Below are positions 48,590 through 60,254 of a stretch of 64,000 nt of DNA, piece by piece. Source of the stretch: Prototheca cutis. Its lineage: Eukaryota > Chlorophyta > Trebouxiophyceae > Chlorellales > Chlorellaceae. Numbering within the stretch: the first letter of the stretch is position 1; every line of letters begins with the position of its first letter. The DNA lies in the NCBI GenBank assembly GCA_002897115.2, contig BCIH01000006.1, positions 1,015,156 through 1,079,155 of the forward strand, written 5' to 3'. Position numbers and translations under genes: made by a program. Under the pieces are notes generated by a model. That model was not told where the DNA came from, did no database searches, and saw only the letters and a program-made list of their open reading frames with translations.

Positions 48590-48741
48590 ATTGGCCTAAG
48601 CATGGCTCTGTTGGGAGAAAGGAAGGAATCTGTGGGGTTTGGAGGAGGCTGAGCACGCAAGGAATGCCGGGGACATACTCGCACACATGGTGAGGGGTAG
48701 TTGACGGCGTTCCGACTTCACAACAAGGTGCATTTTAGGGG

Positions 48742-48743
<2 letters not shown>

Positions 48744-48799
<56 letters not shown>
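48744..48799. repeat. (GA)n microsatellite
   Basis: 28 uninterrupted GA units just beyond the 3' end of the MAP kinase gene. Confidence 0.97.
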
Positions 48800-48801
<2 letters not shown>

Positions 48802-48966
48802 TCAAGCGGAACGGCACCCCTGGTCGCAGGCCGGCGTGTGCTTANGTTCCTGCGACGACAGCACCATCCGGGATCAAAGCCCCAGCAGCGTGCATCGGGC
48901 ATGAATTCACAACACACAGCCCCACGGAGGAACAGAAGATTGATGCTGGAACCCAAAAATCCAAGG

Positions 48967-51369
48967 TCATACGTGGGTAGCCACTGCGGCGTGCCGCTGC
49001 ACGTGGGCATCGTTGCCTGCTGCATGCGTCTTGGAGGCCTGGCTGCCACTGTCCCGCCGNGCCGCCCTTGCCGCCTCACGCTCCCGCATCCGTCTCCGTG
49101 CCTCTTTCTTCTTGCGCAGAATCTCCAGGTACAACTTGTCCCGGTACTCGGCAATCGTATACTGCAGGGGTGATGGTGTTGTTTGCTCAGTCTTTTGAGA
49201 GGTGGTTGAGGTGAGGGGCTTGGTAAAGTGGGCATGACAGTCGCCCCTCGAGCCCATGACCACCCCCCCCCCCCCCCCCCCCATTTCCCTCAACGGCACT
49301 CGTCTCGTTGCACATCGCAGTCACCCATAGCCACAAAACACCGCCATGCCTTGGTGTTGTCGTCGATGGGGATCTCGATGGGCCCCGGGGCGCAGGGCTC
49401 ATCTTCGGGGCTGTGGAACTGGGCGCAGTAGGGATGACGCANCGCCTCCTCCGCCGTGATGCGCCTGTCCGGGTTGAACTGCAGCAGGCGCTGCAGCAGG
49501 TCCAGCGCCTCGGGGGANGCTGTCGGGAAGGCGGCCTCAAACCGGGGTCCATCCGGCGCACGCATCGACTCCAGCATCGTCGCTGCATGGGGTTTGGACG
49601 TGAGAGTTGAGGGGCCCGTGGCAAGGTGCTATCGCTGCGCAGCATCACGGCCAACGCAGCATACCTGCAAAGGGGCTTTGCACCGACTCGGCATCCTCTG
49701 GGCTGGGCCGACCCGTGACCTCGAGGATGCGGTCCAGCTGGTTCATGGTAGAGGTTCCGGGGAAGATGGGCCGCCCAGTCAGCAGTTCACCCAGAATGCA
49801 ACCTGTTTTGAGTGTGCGGAGAGGGGAGGTGTGCTGTTGCCCGAAGACAAAGACCTGTGATTTGTTTGTGGGCACATCATCTGTTTTTGCAGCCCATCCG
49901 TCCCGGTCAGCGTACGACCGCCAGCCCTGCAAGTCCATCACGGTGCAGGCATCAAGTGCCCAACAACCAGCCAACCGCCAAAGACAATTCAAATTGAACC
50001 CATGCACACTCACCGCAGGCCCACATGTCCACGCCGTAGGTGTAGCGCATGGAGGACAGCAGGATCTCCGGCGCGCGGTACCACCGCGTGGCCACGTAAT
50101 CAGTCAGCACGGCGGGGCCCTCCTCGGGCCCGCGGCCCAGCTGGGCAGCCGACCGGGCAAGTCCAAAATCAGCCATCTTCACCGCACACTCGCTGTTCAG
50201 CAGCACGTTGCTGGGCTGCAGCGCAACAGGAAAGGAGGTTTTCTTGGTGAGTGGGAGGGGATTGTTATCCTAAGGAAACTGGACGAATGAGCTGGAGCAG
50301 CCAGGCGNGTGCCAGACTCTCGTGCATGGTCATGGTGGCACAAGGACAGGCTTCCATCCATCAATTCCCGCTTCCGCCCAGAAACGTCTCTCTCAGCCAA
50401 CCGACCCTCCAGCAAGCACACGGGACAAGCATTCAAGGCATGCAGGAGAAATGCATCCAGAGAGAGCAACACCCCATGCACAGAGGAAAGCTTGCTTGCC
50501 TTGATATCCCGGTGCAGGAGCTTGGCAGAGTGGATGTACTTGAGTGCCCGGAAAATCTGGTACATGATGTACTGCTTGTGGATGTCCTCCAGAATGTCTG
50601 CCCGAATGACGGCATGCAGGTCTGTCTCCATAAACTCAAAGATCAAGTAGATGTCCTGGTCGTTCTCCGCCTTGAGCACGTTCAGCAAGCTGCGATTGGG
50701 AGAATCGATGGGTGTGGGTGTGTGGGTGGGGAGGAGGTGTCTCCACATGTGTGTTTGTGTCCATGCATGCGCATGCAACGGTTGATGAAGGGGCACCAGT
50801 CGCATCCTGATGGCTGGCAGCGGGCCACCCCTGCACAAGGGCACCGCCCATCCACCACGAGGTGCAGCCGACCTCACCGGACGATGTTCTCATGATTGCA
50901 CAGCTCTTGGAGGAACATGATCTCCCGGAATGTCCTCTGCAGGGCGGCAGAGATTGCGCGCGGCACTGAGCACCCCGCGCACGAGGGGACACACACACAC
51001 ACAAACGCGCCATCCCCCAATTGAATGGCAATGCACCAGCTCTTCAAAGGCAGCAATTGAACAATCCACTGCATACCTGGGCATCCGTGGCATTCTGAAA
51101 GGCGTCGAAGATTTTCTTCAGCGCCACCACATCCCCCGTCCGCTTGTCCACCGCCCTCCAAACGATGCCATAGGCCTGCGGAGCTTATTCGCGGTGGGGG
51201 GATGGCGCGGCGTATTTTCCCCGCGAGACCTTCACCATCACAATGAAAAAGCTCAGACGCCATGAAACAAGAGTATCATGGACAGCTCGGGGTCGCGACT
51301 CACCCCTTTGCCCAGCTTCTGTTGGATCTCATACTTCTTGAGGACGTGGGCGTCGATCGCCTCGGTCAT
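48967..51369 (-). CDS. ERK7/8 (MAPK15)-like mitogen-activated protein kinase with TDY loop
   Basis: A CMGC kinase closest by wording to ERK7/ERK8, which act at cilia/basal bodies and in secretion. Exon 1 (from 51369) reads [20 protein letters not shown]. Then [20 protein letters not shown] with the catalytic Lys, [13 protein letters not shown] (the family's KIFDAF...TDAQRTFREI), and [17 protein letters not shown]. Catalytic loop LLHRDIK|PSNVLLN, DFGLARS, activation loop [16 protein letters not shown], then [11 protein letters not shown] and [15 protein letters not shown]. After the kinase domain comes a basic coiled segment ([18 protein letters not shown]). The loop is T-D-Y, not the T-E-Y usual for ERK7/8. 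The intron at 50216-50499 begins AAG|GCAAGC, i.e. GC-AG. Ns at 49441, 49518 and 49060. Confidence 0.88.
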
Positions 51370-51805
51370 CGCTGCCCGGCACCCGCCCCGGCGTTCGGGG
51401 CCCTCTTATCAGCTCTGACAAATGTATCCCGCGTGTTCTGAGCGTCTGCCTGTCCGGGGCATGCCGCCCGGGTGGTCAATACGTTCCCGGCTGCTGCACT
51501 TGAAATTTCAAGCGGGCGATGACCCGCGCCCCGCTTTCTTCCTTCTGAGCAGGAACTCGCGGGCGTTTCGGAGGTGGCACACGTGCTGAGCTGGCCACTA
51601 TGCCAATCATTGCTAAATAGAGCGCTCGTGGGCACGTCACAGTTCAGCTCAGCTACAGCAGTAGAATAAGCGCCGACATTTCATCTCCATTCATATTTTG
51701 CAAGTTTACACCGGCCATCGCCTCGCGAGCTTGGTAGTTTTATTCTCTCATTCGGGAGTGGGTTATCGCATCACACCTGCACCCCCGTTACGCACATCGA
51801 GCACC
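51370..51805. promoter_or_regulatory. Divergent promoter region MAPK / acyl-CoA oxidase
   Basis: 436 bases between two starts pointing apart. No exon seen. Confidence 0.5.
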
Positions 51806-54052
51806 ATGGCTGATGCACGCACCAAGGCCCTGGTTGCCCCCGTGGCTGCCGTGATCCAGGCCGAGACTTCCAATCCCAAGGCCGATGCTGCCATCGAGCG
51901 TGCGGGCTCCAGCTTTGACCCTAGTGCCCTGGCAGCCCACATGCAGGGTGGACCCCAGGCCCTGGCACGCAAGTGCGTGGCGTTTTGATGGCTTAATTTG
52001 CCGTGGTTGGAAGATTGAAAGGGGGTGGATGTGGGTAATACTTCCGCGTTTGATCATCTTCTCTTGTCTGAAGTCCGTTGGTGAAAAGATGGTCACTCAC
52101 CTGCACACCTCTCTAAACAAACCTACACCCCCCCACCCCCCCCCNCCCCNNNCAGCGCGCGGGCGGTGGCACTGCTCGAGTCGCTTCCTTTTGGCGACAA
52201 GACGAAGCGGCCCTTCCACAGTCGTACGGAGGAGTACGTCAAAGGCCTGGAGGCCGCCGTGGCGATGTGGCGCATGAAGAACGAGGGCGTCGTGAGCCAA
52301 GAGGACGCCATGGCCATGTACAGGATGCTCAACTGGCCGTCCGGCCTGGAGCTGCACCTGGGCATGTTCATCCCGTCGCTGCTGGCGCATGCGACGCCCG
52401 AGCAGCAGGCAAAGTGGCTCCCCCCTTCCATGTCACTGGAGATTGTGGGGACATACGCGCAGACGGAGCTGGGGCACGGCACATTTGTCCGAGGGCTGGA
52501 GACGGTGGCGGTATTTGACCCTGACACCGACGAGTTCATCGTGCACTCCCCCACGCTCACCTCCACCAAGTGGTGGCCGGGCGGTCTGGGCAAGACGGCC
52601 ACCCACATCATCCTCATGGCACGACTCGTCTCTCGCGGCCGCGACCACGGCGTGCACTCGTTCGTGATGCAGATCCGCGACATGGCAACCCACCTGCCCC
52701 TGCGCGGCGTCACCGTCGGCGACATCGGCGACAAGATGGGCTACGCCGGTGTGGACAANGGATTCCTGAGGTTTGACCATGTCCGCATCCCCCGCGACGC
52801 GCTGCTCTCNCGCTTTGCCAAGCTCGACCGCCAGGGCAACTACACGCCGCCCCCGCCTGCCAACGCCAAGGCCTCCTACGCCACCATGGTCTTTGTCCGC
52901 GCCGACATCGTGAAGAATGCAGGCGATCGCCTGGGGCGCGCCGTGACGATCGCCACACGCTACACGGCCGTGCGTCGCCAGACGGCCCCCGCGGCAGGTG
53001 CCCGTGAGCTCCAGGTCCTGGACTATGACAACGTCCAGCAGACGCTGCTGCCCCTGATGTCCAAGGCCTATGCCCTGATCTTCATGGGCCGCTCCATGTT
53101 TGACATGTACAAGCGCTTTGACCGCCAGCGCGGTGCTGGAGATTTCTCGGTGCTGCCCGAGCTGCACGCCCTGTCCAGCGGGCTCAAGTCATACTGCACG
53201 GAGATCACGGCCGACGGCATCGAGACGTGCCGCCGCAACTGCGGCGGGCATGGCTACTCTTCGCTGTCCGCGCTCCCGGGGCTGTTTGTGTCCTATGTCC
53301 AAAACGTGACGTGGGAGGGCGACAACAACGTCATGTACCTCCAGGCTGCCCGGTTCCTGGTCAGGGCGCTCCTCACGGCACGCAAGGGCGGCGAGCTGGC
53401 CCCCAGCGTCAAGTACCTGTCCGCGGTTGGCAACAACCGCGTGGCCTGTGGCGTGCACAACATCGCGGGCTGGCGCGACCCGGAGGCCCAGCTGGAGGCC
53501 CTCAAGCGTGCGGCGCTGCACCTGGCCGAGCAGGCCACGGCGGTTCTCCAGTCGGCTTCCGGCGGCGCACTCGTGTTCGAGGGTGAGCCATGGAATGCCT
53601 CCAGCGTGGATCTGATCCGTCTCGCCCGCGCCCACTGCGCGCTGATCCTGCACAGCACGTTTGTCCAGGCTGTTGCTTCCGCTTCCGCGACACTCGACCC
53701 CGCAACCTCCGCCGTCCTGCGCACGCTGTGCGCGCTGCATGGCACGACGGTGGCGGTGGAGGCTTCGGGTGACCTGCTGGAGTCGGGCTACCTCAACGCC
53801 ACGCAGGCCGTCCAGCTGCGCGCGGCCAAGCGCGAGCTCGTCCGCGCCGTGCGCCCCGACGCGCTGGCTCTGACCGACGGCTTCGGCTACGAGGACTACC
53901 TCCTCGCCTCGGCTCTCGGCCGTAAAGACGGCGATGTGTACGAGGCGCTCTACGCTGCGGCCCAGGCCGCGCCCTTCAATGCCACGCAGGAGGGACCCGC
54001 CTGGCAGCCCGTGCTCAAGGCCCAGCTGGCCGGCACCACCGCCAAGCTGTGA
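51806..54052 (+). CDS. ACX: Peroxisomal acyl-CoA oxidase
   Basis: The FAD enzyme of the first step of peroxisomal beta-oxidation; it converts acyl-CoA to trans-2-enoyl-CoA and makes H2O2. Two exons (51806-51972, 52156-54052) give 687 residues, the usual length. Blocks: YAQTELGHGTFVRGLETVAV (substrate/FAD pocket), KWWPGGLGKTATHIILMARL, GDIGDKMGYAGVD, YTAVRRQ (FAD contact), CGGHGYSSLSALPGLF and the catalytic Glu in VTWEGDNNVM. The protein ends in TTAKL; AKL is an accepted variant of the PTS1 peroxisome signal. Exon 2 is unusually long and intron-free for this window and very GC-rich in third positions, consistent with high expression. Acceptor sequence of the single intron is masked by Ns (52145-52152). 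Two Ns in codons near 52760 and 52810. Confidence 0.95.
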
Positions 54053-54342
54053 AAGGGTGGTGGTGTGCTGCTCGTCCACAGCCAAACCCCTCACCCTTCC
54101 GTCCCCCGGCAGATGATCGATGTGCATGTCACATGGACGTGAATCTCCCTCCTCCGAGTGACATTTTGAAAGTGACCGGCCCCTATCATCCGTGGCCGGA
54201 TCTCAATTCTCCCCTCCTATCCACCCCCTCTCCCCTTGCTGGTTCGCACTTGGGCTGGGCANTGCCGCAAGGCCACGCAGGCCTCGGGGGTCTGCTCTTT
54301 TTGGACCGTTTTGTGATTCTGAAGATGATGATGCGTTTATCA

Positions 54343-54347
54343 TGTAA
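54343..54347 (+). terminator. TGTAA putative poly(A) signal of the acyl-CoA oxidase gene
   Basis: TGTAA 291 bases past the stop. It lies inside the probable 3' UTR of the facing RPB2 gene. Confidence 0.3.
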
Positions 54348-54402
54348 TGATCCCTCAAGGCCAGACTGTTGTAGGTTGTGACCGAAAGCAAACAGCGCAT
54401 TG

Positions 54403-54407
54403 TTACA
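54403..54407 (-). terminator. TGTAA putative poly(A) signal of RPB2
   Basis: TGTAA on the minus strand, 186 bases past the RPB2 stop and 56 bases from the plus-strand signal of the facing gene. Confidence 0.3.
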
Positions 54408-54592
54408 CCGTGGGGGGTTGATTGTGTGCATATGAAAAAAGGGCGATTGGGGAGTACATTTGGGGCTTCCATGCACACATGGGGACAGGAGATGGATGGG
54501 AAGCAGAGGGGCTGGGTTGCAATCTCCACGGCTGCTCCACCCACTCGCAGGCTTCGATTCACATCCATCATCACCACCACCCTCCTGCAAAC

Positions 54593-57500
54593 CTAGAACT
54601 GCATGCGTGGCGCGATGGCCATGGCCATGAGTTCTTGGAAGAGGAGTTTGCAGGCGTAGGGCAGATGCACCGCCACAACGCTGGTGGTCGACTTGCAGGC
54701 CGTGCAGTAGTACTGTCCGCGCTTGAGATTCGCCACCGCGATCAGGCCACAGTCGGCACACACGTGCGCGCGGTAGGCGTCTGACTGGTCAAACAGACGT
54801 TCCTTGAGGAAAGCCGCGGCGCCGTGAGACAGGATGCAGTCGCGCTCCATCTCTCCGAACCGCAGACCGCCGTCGCGTGCGCGACCCTCGACGGGCTGGC
54901 GCGTCAGGATCTGGACGGGCCCCCGGCCGCGAGCGTGGATCTTGTCGTCCACCATGTGCTTGAGGCGCTGGTAGTACGTGGGGTTCAAAAAAATGGGAGC
55001 CGACAGCCGCCGACCCGTGTGCCCGTTGTACATCGTCTCCCACCCCCGGCGCTGGTAGCCGCAGCGGTGCAGCGCCGCGCCGATGTTGTCCACCGTGACG
55101 GATGTAAAGGGCGTGGCGTCGCCTTCCTTGCCCACACAGGCAGCGACCTTGCTCATCAGCGCCTCGACCAGATGCCCAATGGTCATGCGCGACGGAATGG
55201 CATGTGGATTGATGATCAAGTCGGGCACGACGCCCTCACACGTAAAAGGCATGTCCTCCTGCGTGTACGTGATGCCAATCGTGCCCTTTTGCCCGTGCCG
55301 CGAAGCAAACTTGTCTCCGACTTGCGGGATCCGCACCGACCGAACCTGGTTTTTGCGGGGGTTCAGTTGGTGGTTGGAGAAAGAGCTTGTTGGGTTGGAT
55401 AATACTGAAGATCAGACATGGAAACATGCTGCGAATCCGTCTCCCTCCTGCTGTTTCCCACTGCTGGAAGAGCACACAGCGGTGTGCACGCAACTGCACC
55501 CCGCCGCACTCACCCGCATCTTGACAAAGCGTTGGCCATCGGCACCCGTGGTGACGAGCACCGCATCGACCATGCCGCTCTCCGAGTGCCGCAGGCTGGA
55601 CGAGCAGTCGCGCTTGGTAAAGCGCTGTGGCATGCCCAGCCCGTCGTCGGGGATGGGCGCCGTCTTGCCGATGACGACGTCATCCCCGGACACCCGCGTG
55701 CCCGGGGCGGCAATGCCGTCGTCATCCAGCTTATCGTATGTGCCATGCCGCATGCCCGCCGTGATTTCTCGCACGGGCCGCTCAATGTACTCTTGCACAA
55801 TCGAACCCTGCCGTCTCTCCTCCGTCTGTCATTTAGGGTTTTTTTTGAGATCATGGGTTGGGACCATCCATTCATGGGCTGACATCGTCGTCCACCCCAA
55901 CAACCAGCCAGACACACCAACGAGACAATAAAGAAACTGTACATTAAGAAACCCTAGCCAGCCAAACGAGCAGTACCTTGTATGATCGGAAGAACAGGGA
56001 GCGGAAGATTCCTCGATCGATGCTGGACTGGTTCATCATGGTGGAATCTTCTTGGTTGTAGCCCGAATAGCAGGCGATGGCGACGATGGTGTTGATGCCC
56101 GCAGGGAGCTCGCGGAAGTGGAGGTATTCCATGGACCGCGTGGTGACCAACGGCTTTTGCGGGTAGTACAGCACGTAGCCCTGAGTGTCCATGCGGACCT
56201 GGTAGTTTGTCACGTACATGCCCATGGCCTGCTTGCCCATCGCCGACTGGTACGTGTTGCGAGGCGACTGGTTGTGGTCGGGGAAGGGGACGATGGAGGC
56301 GCAGACGCCCAGGATCACCGCGGGGTGGATCTCGCAGTGGGTGTAGGTGTCCGAGTACGCCGACCCCCGGTCAGCCCGGGCGGCGCGCAGGTCATGCACC
56401 GTCATCGCAATCATGGTGGTCTCCTCTTCCTCGACGTCGACGTACTCGATGGCCCCCCGCGCAACGAGGTGCTCCCAGCCGACGCCGGTTTCCTCCCGCG
56501 CGGCCAGCATCAGCACGTCGCGCTTGCGCACGCGCAGGCGCTGGTCTTCCACCACGAACAGCGGGCGGCAGCAGCGGCCCGCGTCGGTCGTCAGGCGCAG
56601 CTCGCGCAGCCGGATGTCGTGGACGACGCCCACCTCGGCGTCGATGTCCACCTGCCGCCGCATGTCCCGCAGCGTGGCCACGAGCCGGGCAGGGTCACGG
56701 TGCACGCCCACCCACGAACCGTTGACAAACACTTTTGTCGCTCGGGGAACGACCGACGGCGCGACTTCCTCCAGCCCTTCCATCGCCCATTCTTCCAGAA
56801 ACTCCAGCAGGGGGCCCGCCGCGCACCCGACACTGACGTACGTCATCAGAGCCAAGTTCTTCACCAACCCACAAGCCTGGCCTTCTGGCGTCTCCGCGGG
56901 GCAAATGACGCCCCACTGCGTGTTATGCAGCTGGCGTGGCTTTGCCAACTTGCCCTCGCGCCCGATGGGGCTGTTGATGCGACGCAGGTGTGACAGCGTC
57001 GACGCGTAGGTCAACCTGTTGAGCACCTGGGACACGCCAGGCCGAATCTCCCCCGGCCCGCCCAGCACGCCCCAGTTGCCCGTGGCCAGGGAGTACTTCA
57101 GCCCGCGCGAGACGGTGTCCTTGTTCACCGCCGCCGTCAGATTGAGCTCGCGCCCGCGGTCGACGCACCGCTGCACATATGCCCGTGCGTCGCGCGTGAG
57201 CTTCCGGAACAACGCGCGGAAGAGGTTTGCGAGCAGCGGACCCCCGAGGTCCAAGCGTTTATGCCCATAGTGATCGCGGTCGTCCTCCTCGCGCCGGCCC
57301 AGCGCGACCAGGAGCAGCCGGTGCGCGGCGTAGCCCAAGAAATACGCCTTGCGCGTCTCGGCGTGCGGCTCCATGGACACGTGCGGCAAAAACTCCTTTT
57401 GCAACAGGTCGCGCGCGTAGGCGATGCGTTTGTCGCGCGTGGCGCCGATCGTAGTTCCACGCTTCCCGATGTAATCGAGCGCGACCTCCTGGTCCTGGAC

Positions 57501-58544
57501 GGGAAAGGCCTCCTCGATGCTGGGCCGCAGTGCCTCGAGCATCTCGTCGTCGGCGAAATCATACACAATGTGCTCCAGGATGTCGCGGTCTGCACAGAAC
57601 CCCAGCGCGCGGAAGACAATGAGCAGCGGAATGTCCGCGCGGATGTACGGCAACGTCGCACGGATGCACTGCCCGCCGCCCGTCTTGGCTCCCGCACGCG
57701 ACAACATTCGGACTGCCAGCGTGGAGCTGGCGCGCGTGGCGCCCTCAGTGACCGACCGGATCTCGGCCTGGTACGCGTACTTGCTGGGCTGGGACTTGCG
57801 GAAGACATAGACATGGTTGTTCGCCTGGCGTTCCTGCGCGATCAGCACCTTTTCCGAGCCGTTGATGATGAAGTAGCCGCCCTGGTCGTACGGGCACTCC
57901 CCCAGCTCCTGCAGGTCGTGGTCCGACCGCCCGTGCAGGTTGCAGTAGTCTGACCGCAGCATGATCGGCACGTCGCCAAGAAACACCTTGTCGTAACGCG
58001 TGACCTCTTCCTCCAGAGCAGACGCCGAGAGCCCGTCCTCCGACGGCCGCTGCGTGACCACGCGCTTCTCCAGGTCCACGTACAGCGGCGCGGCATAGGT
58101 CAGGTTGCGCAGGCGGGCCTCCTTGGGGAATATGGCGATGGTCTCGCCGTCGGCCTCCACAAACGTCGGCTTGGACAGGTAAATTTGGCCAAACCGGACC
58201 TCATANGTCGTCGCCTCAGCGCCCTGCTCCAGAGCTTGGGCGGGGTTGTGCTGGTTGTGGGGTGTCACGCTGATCAGGCCGTTCTCGTCCACAATTTCCT
58301 GAAGACTGGTGTTGATGAAGTCATTGAACGAGTCCAGCTGCTGCCTGACCAGGCCCTTCTCCTCAAAGTACGAGCTGATCACCGCCCTGCGGGGGTGGGA
58401 GGGAACAGCGCGCGTCCTGGGCCATGCATTCCCGTAAACAAAAGGAAACAACCAGTACAAACACGCGCCCGCCCCGCACCAGGCGTCAATGTCGTCAATC
58501 TCCTGGTCGTCCGCGAAGACNGCATCCTCCTCGTCGCCAAACAT
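54593..58544 (-). CDS. RPB2: DNA-directed RNA polymerase II second-largest subunit RPB2
   Basis: RPB2 forms half of the Pol II active centre. Exon 1 (58544-about 58477) encodes the acidic MFGDEED...IDDIDAW start. Then one very long exon (about 58386-55978), a middle exon (about 55815-55510), and a last exon (about 55345-54593). Diagnostic blocks: [57 protein letters not shown], the Pol II-type [20 protein letters not shown] and [33 protein letters not shown] (hybrid-binding), [20 protein letters not shown], and the C-terminal zinc ribbon CADCGLI...YYCTAC. Wording around YPQKPLV and the ending APRMQF identify Pol II rather than Pol I or III. Converges on the acyl-CoA oxidase gene. Confidence 0.96.
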
Positions 58545-59025
58545 CCCGCCCACGCCTCGCTGCACAGAAAAACCTGTGCTGATGCAGCTCAATTCCACAT
58601 TTCAACAAGACACCACTGAATGCATCAGCGTGAGGGGAGCCGGAGGTGCCATGTTGTATGCGGGCCCCAGCCACCATCGCCATCCAAACCCGACGATGGG
58701 GCCCCGCTTGCGGCGATGGTGCCAGGGTGGACACATCCCCTTCCGGAGCGGGGCAACCCAGCCCACGCCTGCAAACCCTCTTTCAACCCTCGTCCAAACT
58801 CTGTATTGTTCTGTGCATGGTCTGTTCCATTACAGGAGCCTTATTGTCTGGCTCAAAGGGACAATCATCGAGTTCCAAAGGAAGGCACGTCACACCGGGG
58901 GTTCGGACTGCAGGCAGTGGGCTGTAGGAGTTTGGGCCCACCACACCTGCAGCTGTTGTTCCAAGGGTCCTGCACACAACAGCACAACAATTCTCTCAAC
59001 ACCAGCATCGCATTGGTCCAACACA
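58545..59025. other. RPB2 upstream region and 3' UTR of the hnRNP-like gene
   Basis: 481 bases between two minus-strand genes. No exon recognised. Confidence 0.4.
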
Positions 59026-60220
59026 TCAGTACGGCTGGTATCGTGAAGACTGTCCCCGGTCGTTGGGCCTGCCACCTCCCCGTGACCGCCTGCCGCCCCC
59101 GTAGCCACCGCGGCCGTAGCCACCGCCGCCATGCTGCTGCTGCTGGTAGCCCCCCGCCTGCCAGGCCCCCTCTCCCGTCGCCATACCGGGGAGCACTGCC
59201 CCCGGCTGCATCATGTACCCAATCTGATGCAAGGGGGGAAGGGCAGTCGGGTGAGCATCCCAATGATCAACCCAGCAACAGCACAACAAGAATCGGTCAA
59301 AAAAGACGGAACACAGAGCCCTGAACGCCATGCGCAGCAAGCACAAGAGCGCAAACCATTCCCAGCGCCTTTCCCTCACCTGGCCATTCGGTAGCTGGAC
59401 GGGAATGAGGGGCACCATGCCCGCTGTGCCTCCGGCCATCATTCCCATGCTGTACCCCCCCGCAGCGCCGCCTCCCCTGTGGAGCAGTGGTCGGTGGAGG
59501 GAGGGGTGCCTGTTTCTCGGTCGGTCGCTGCGCAGCCCTCCCTTCGGGAATGCGCCATTTATAAATTGAGTGACCTGCAGACTTTCAAGGCGTGCATACA
59601 TCAGTTCCCACTCACCGATTCCATCCACTGCCGCCGCCACGACCACCACGTGATGACTGGCTGCCTCCGTCGGGCCGGCCGTAGTTGACGGTGACCTTGT
59701 CTCCCGCCACCTCCAGCTCACCCCCATGCTCGACGGCCTCTGCGGCCGCCGCACGGCTGCGGAATACGACAAACCCAAAGCGTGTGCCTGGCGTGGTGCC
59801 CTCCCGTGGCCGCGGCAGCGTGACCCGCTCGATCTCGCCAAAGCGCTCAAACGCCCTGCGCAGCGCGGCCTCGTCGGCGTCCGCCGGCAGTCCGCCCACA
59901 AACACGTTGCGTGAAGGCTGGGCGCCGGGTCGGGACGTCGAGGGGGCGCCGGCGCCGCGACCCCGGCCGGCCTCGGCCGTGTCCACGGTGACGGCTCGGC
60001 CGCCCAGAGTGAACCCGGGGTCCGACAGCACCGCCCGCGATGCCCGAGCGCATGCGGCATTGTAAAATTCCAAAAAGGCAAATCCACGGTTCACTGCAGG
60101 GTCGTCCCAGCTCATCATCAGCTCCACGTCCTCCAGACCTGGGTAGCGGGGGGGGGGGGGGGGGCCGGGGGGGCCCCCCCGGCCGCGCCCCCGGGGGGGG
60201 GGTTGACTCCCCCCCCGCCC

Positions 60221-60254
<34 letters not shown>

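Noticed and set aside
53189..54127. 312-codon minus-strand open frame opposite the acyl-CoA oxidase
   Set aside because: Complement of a strongly coding exon with high third-position GC; no independent signal.
56052..56993. 313-codon plus-strand open frame opposite RPB2
   Set aside because: Shadow of the RPB2 exon.
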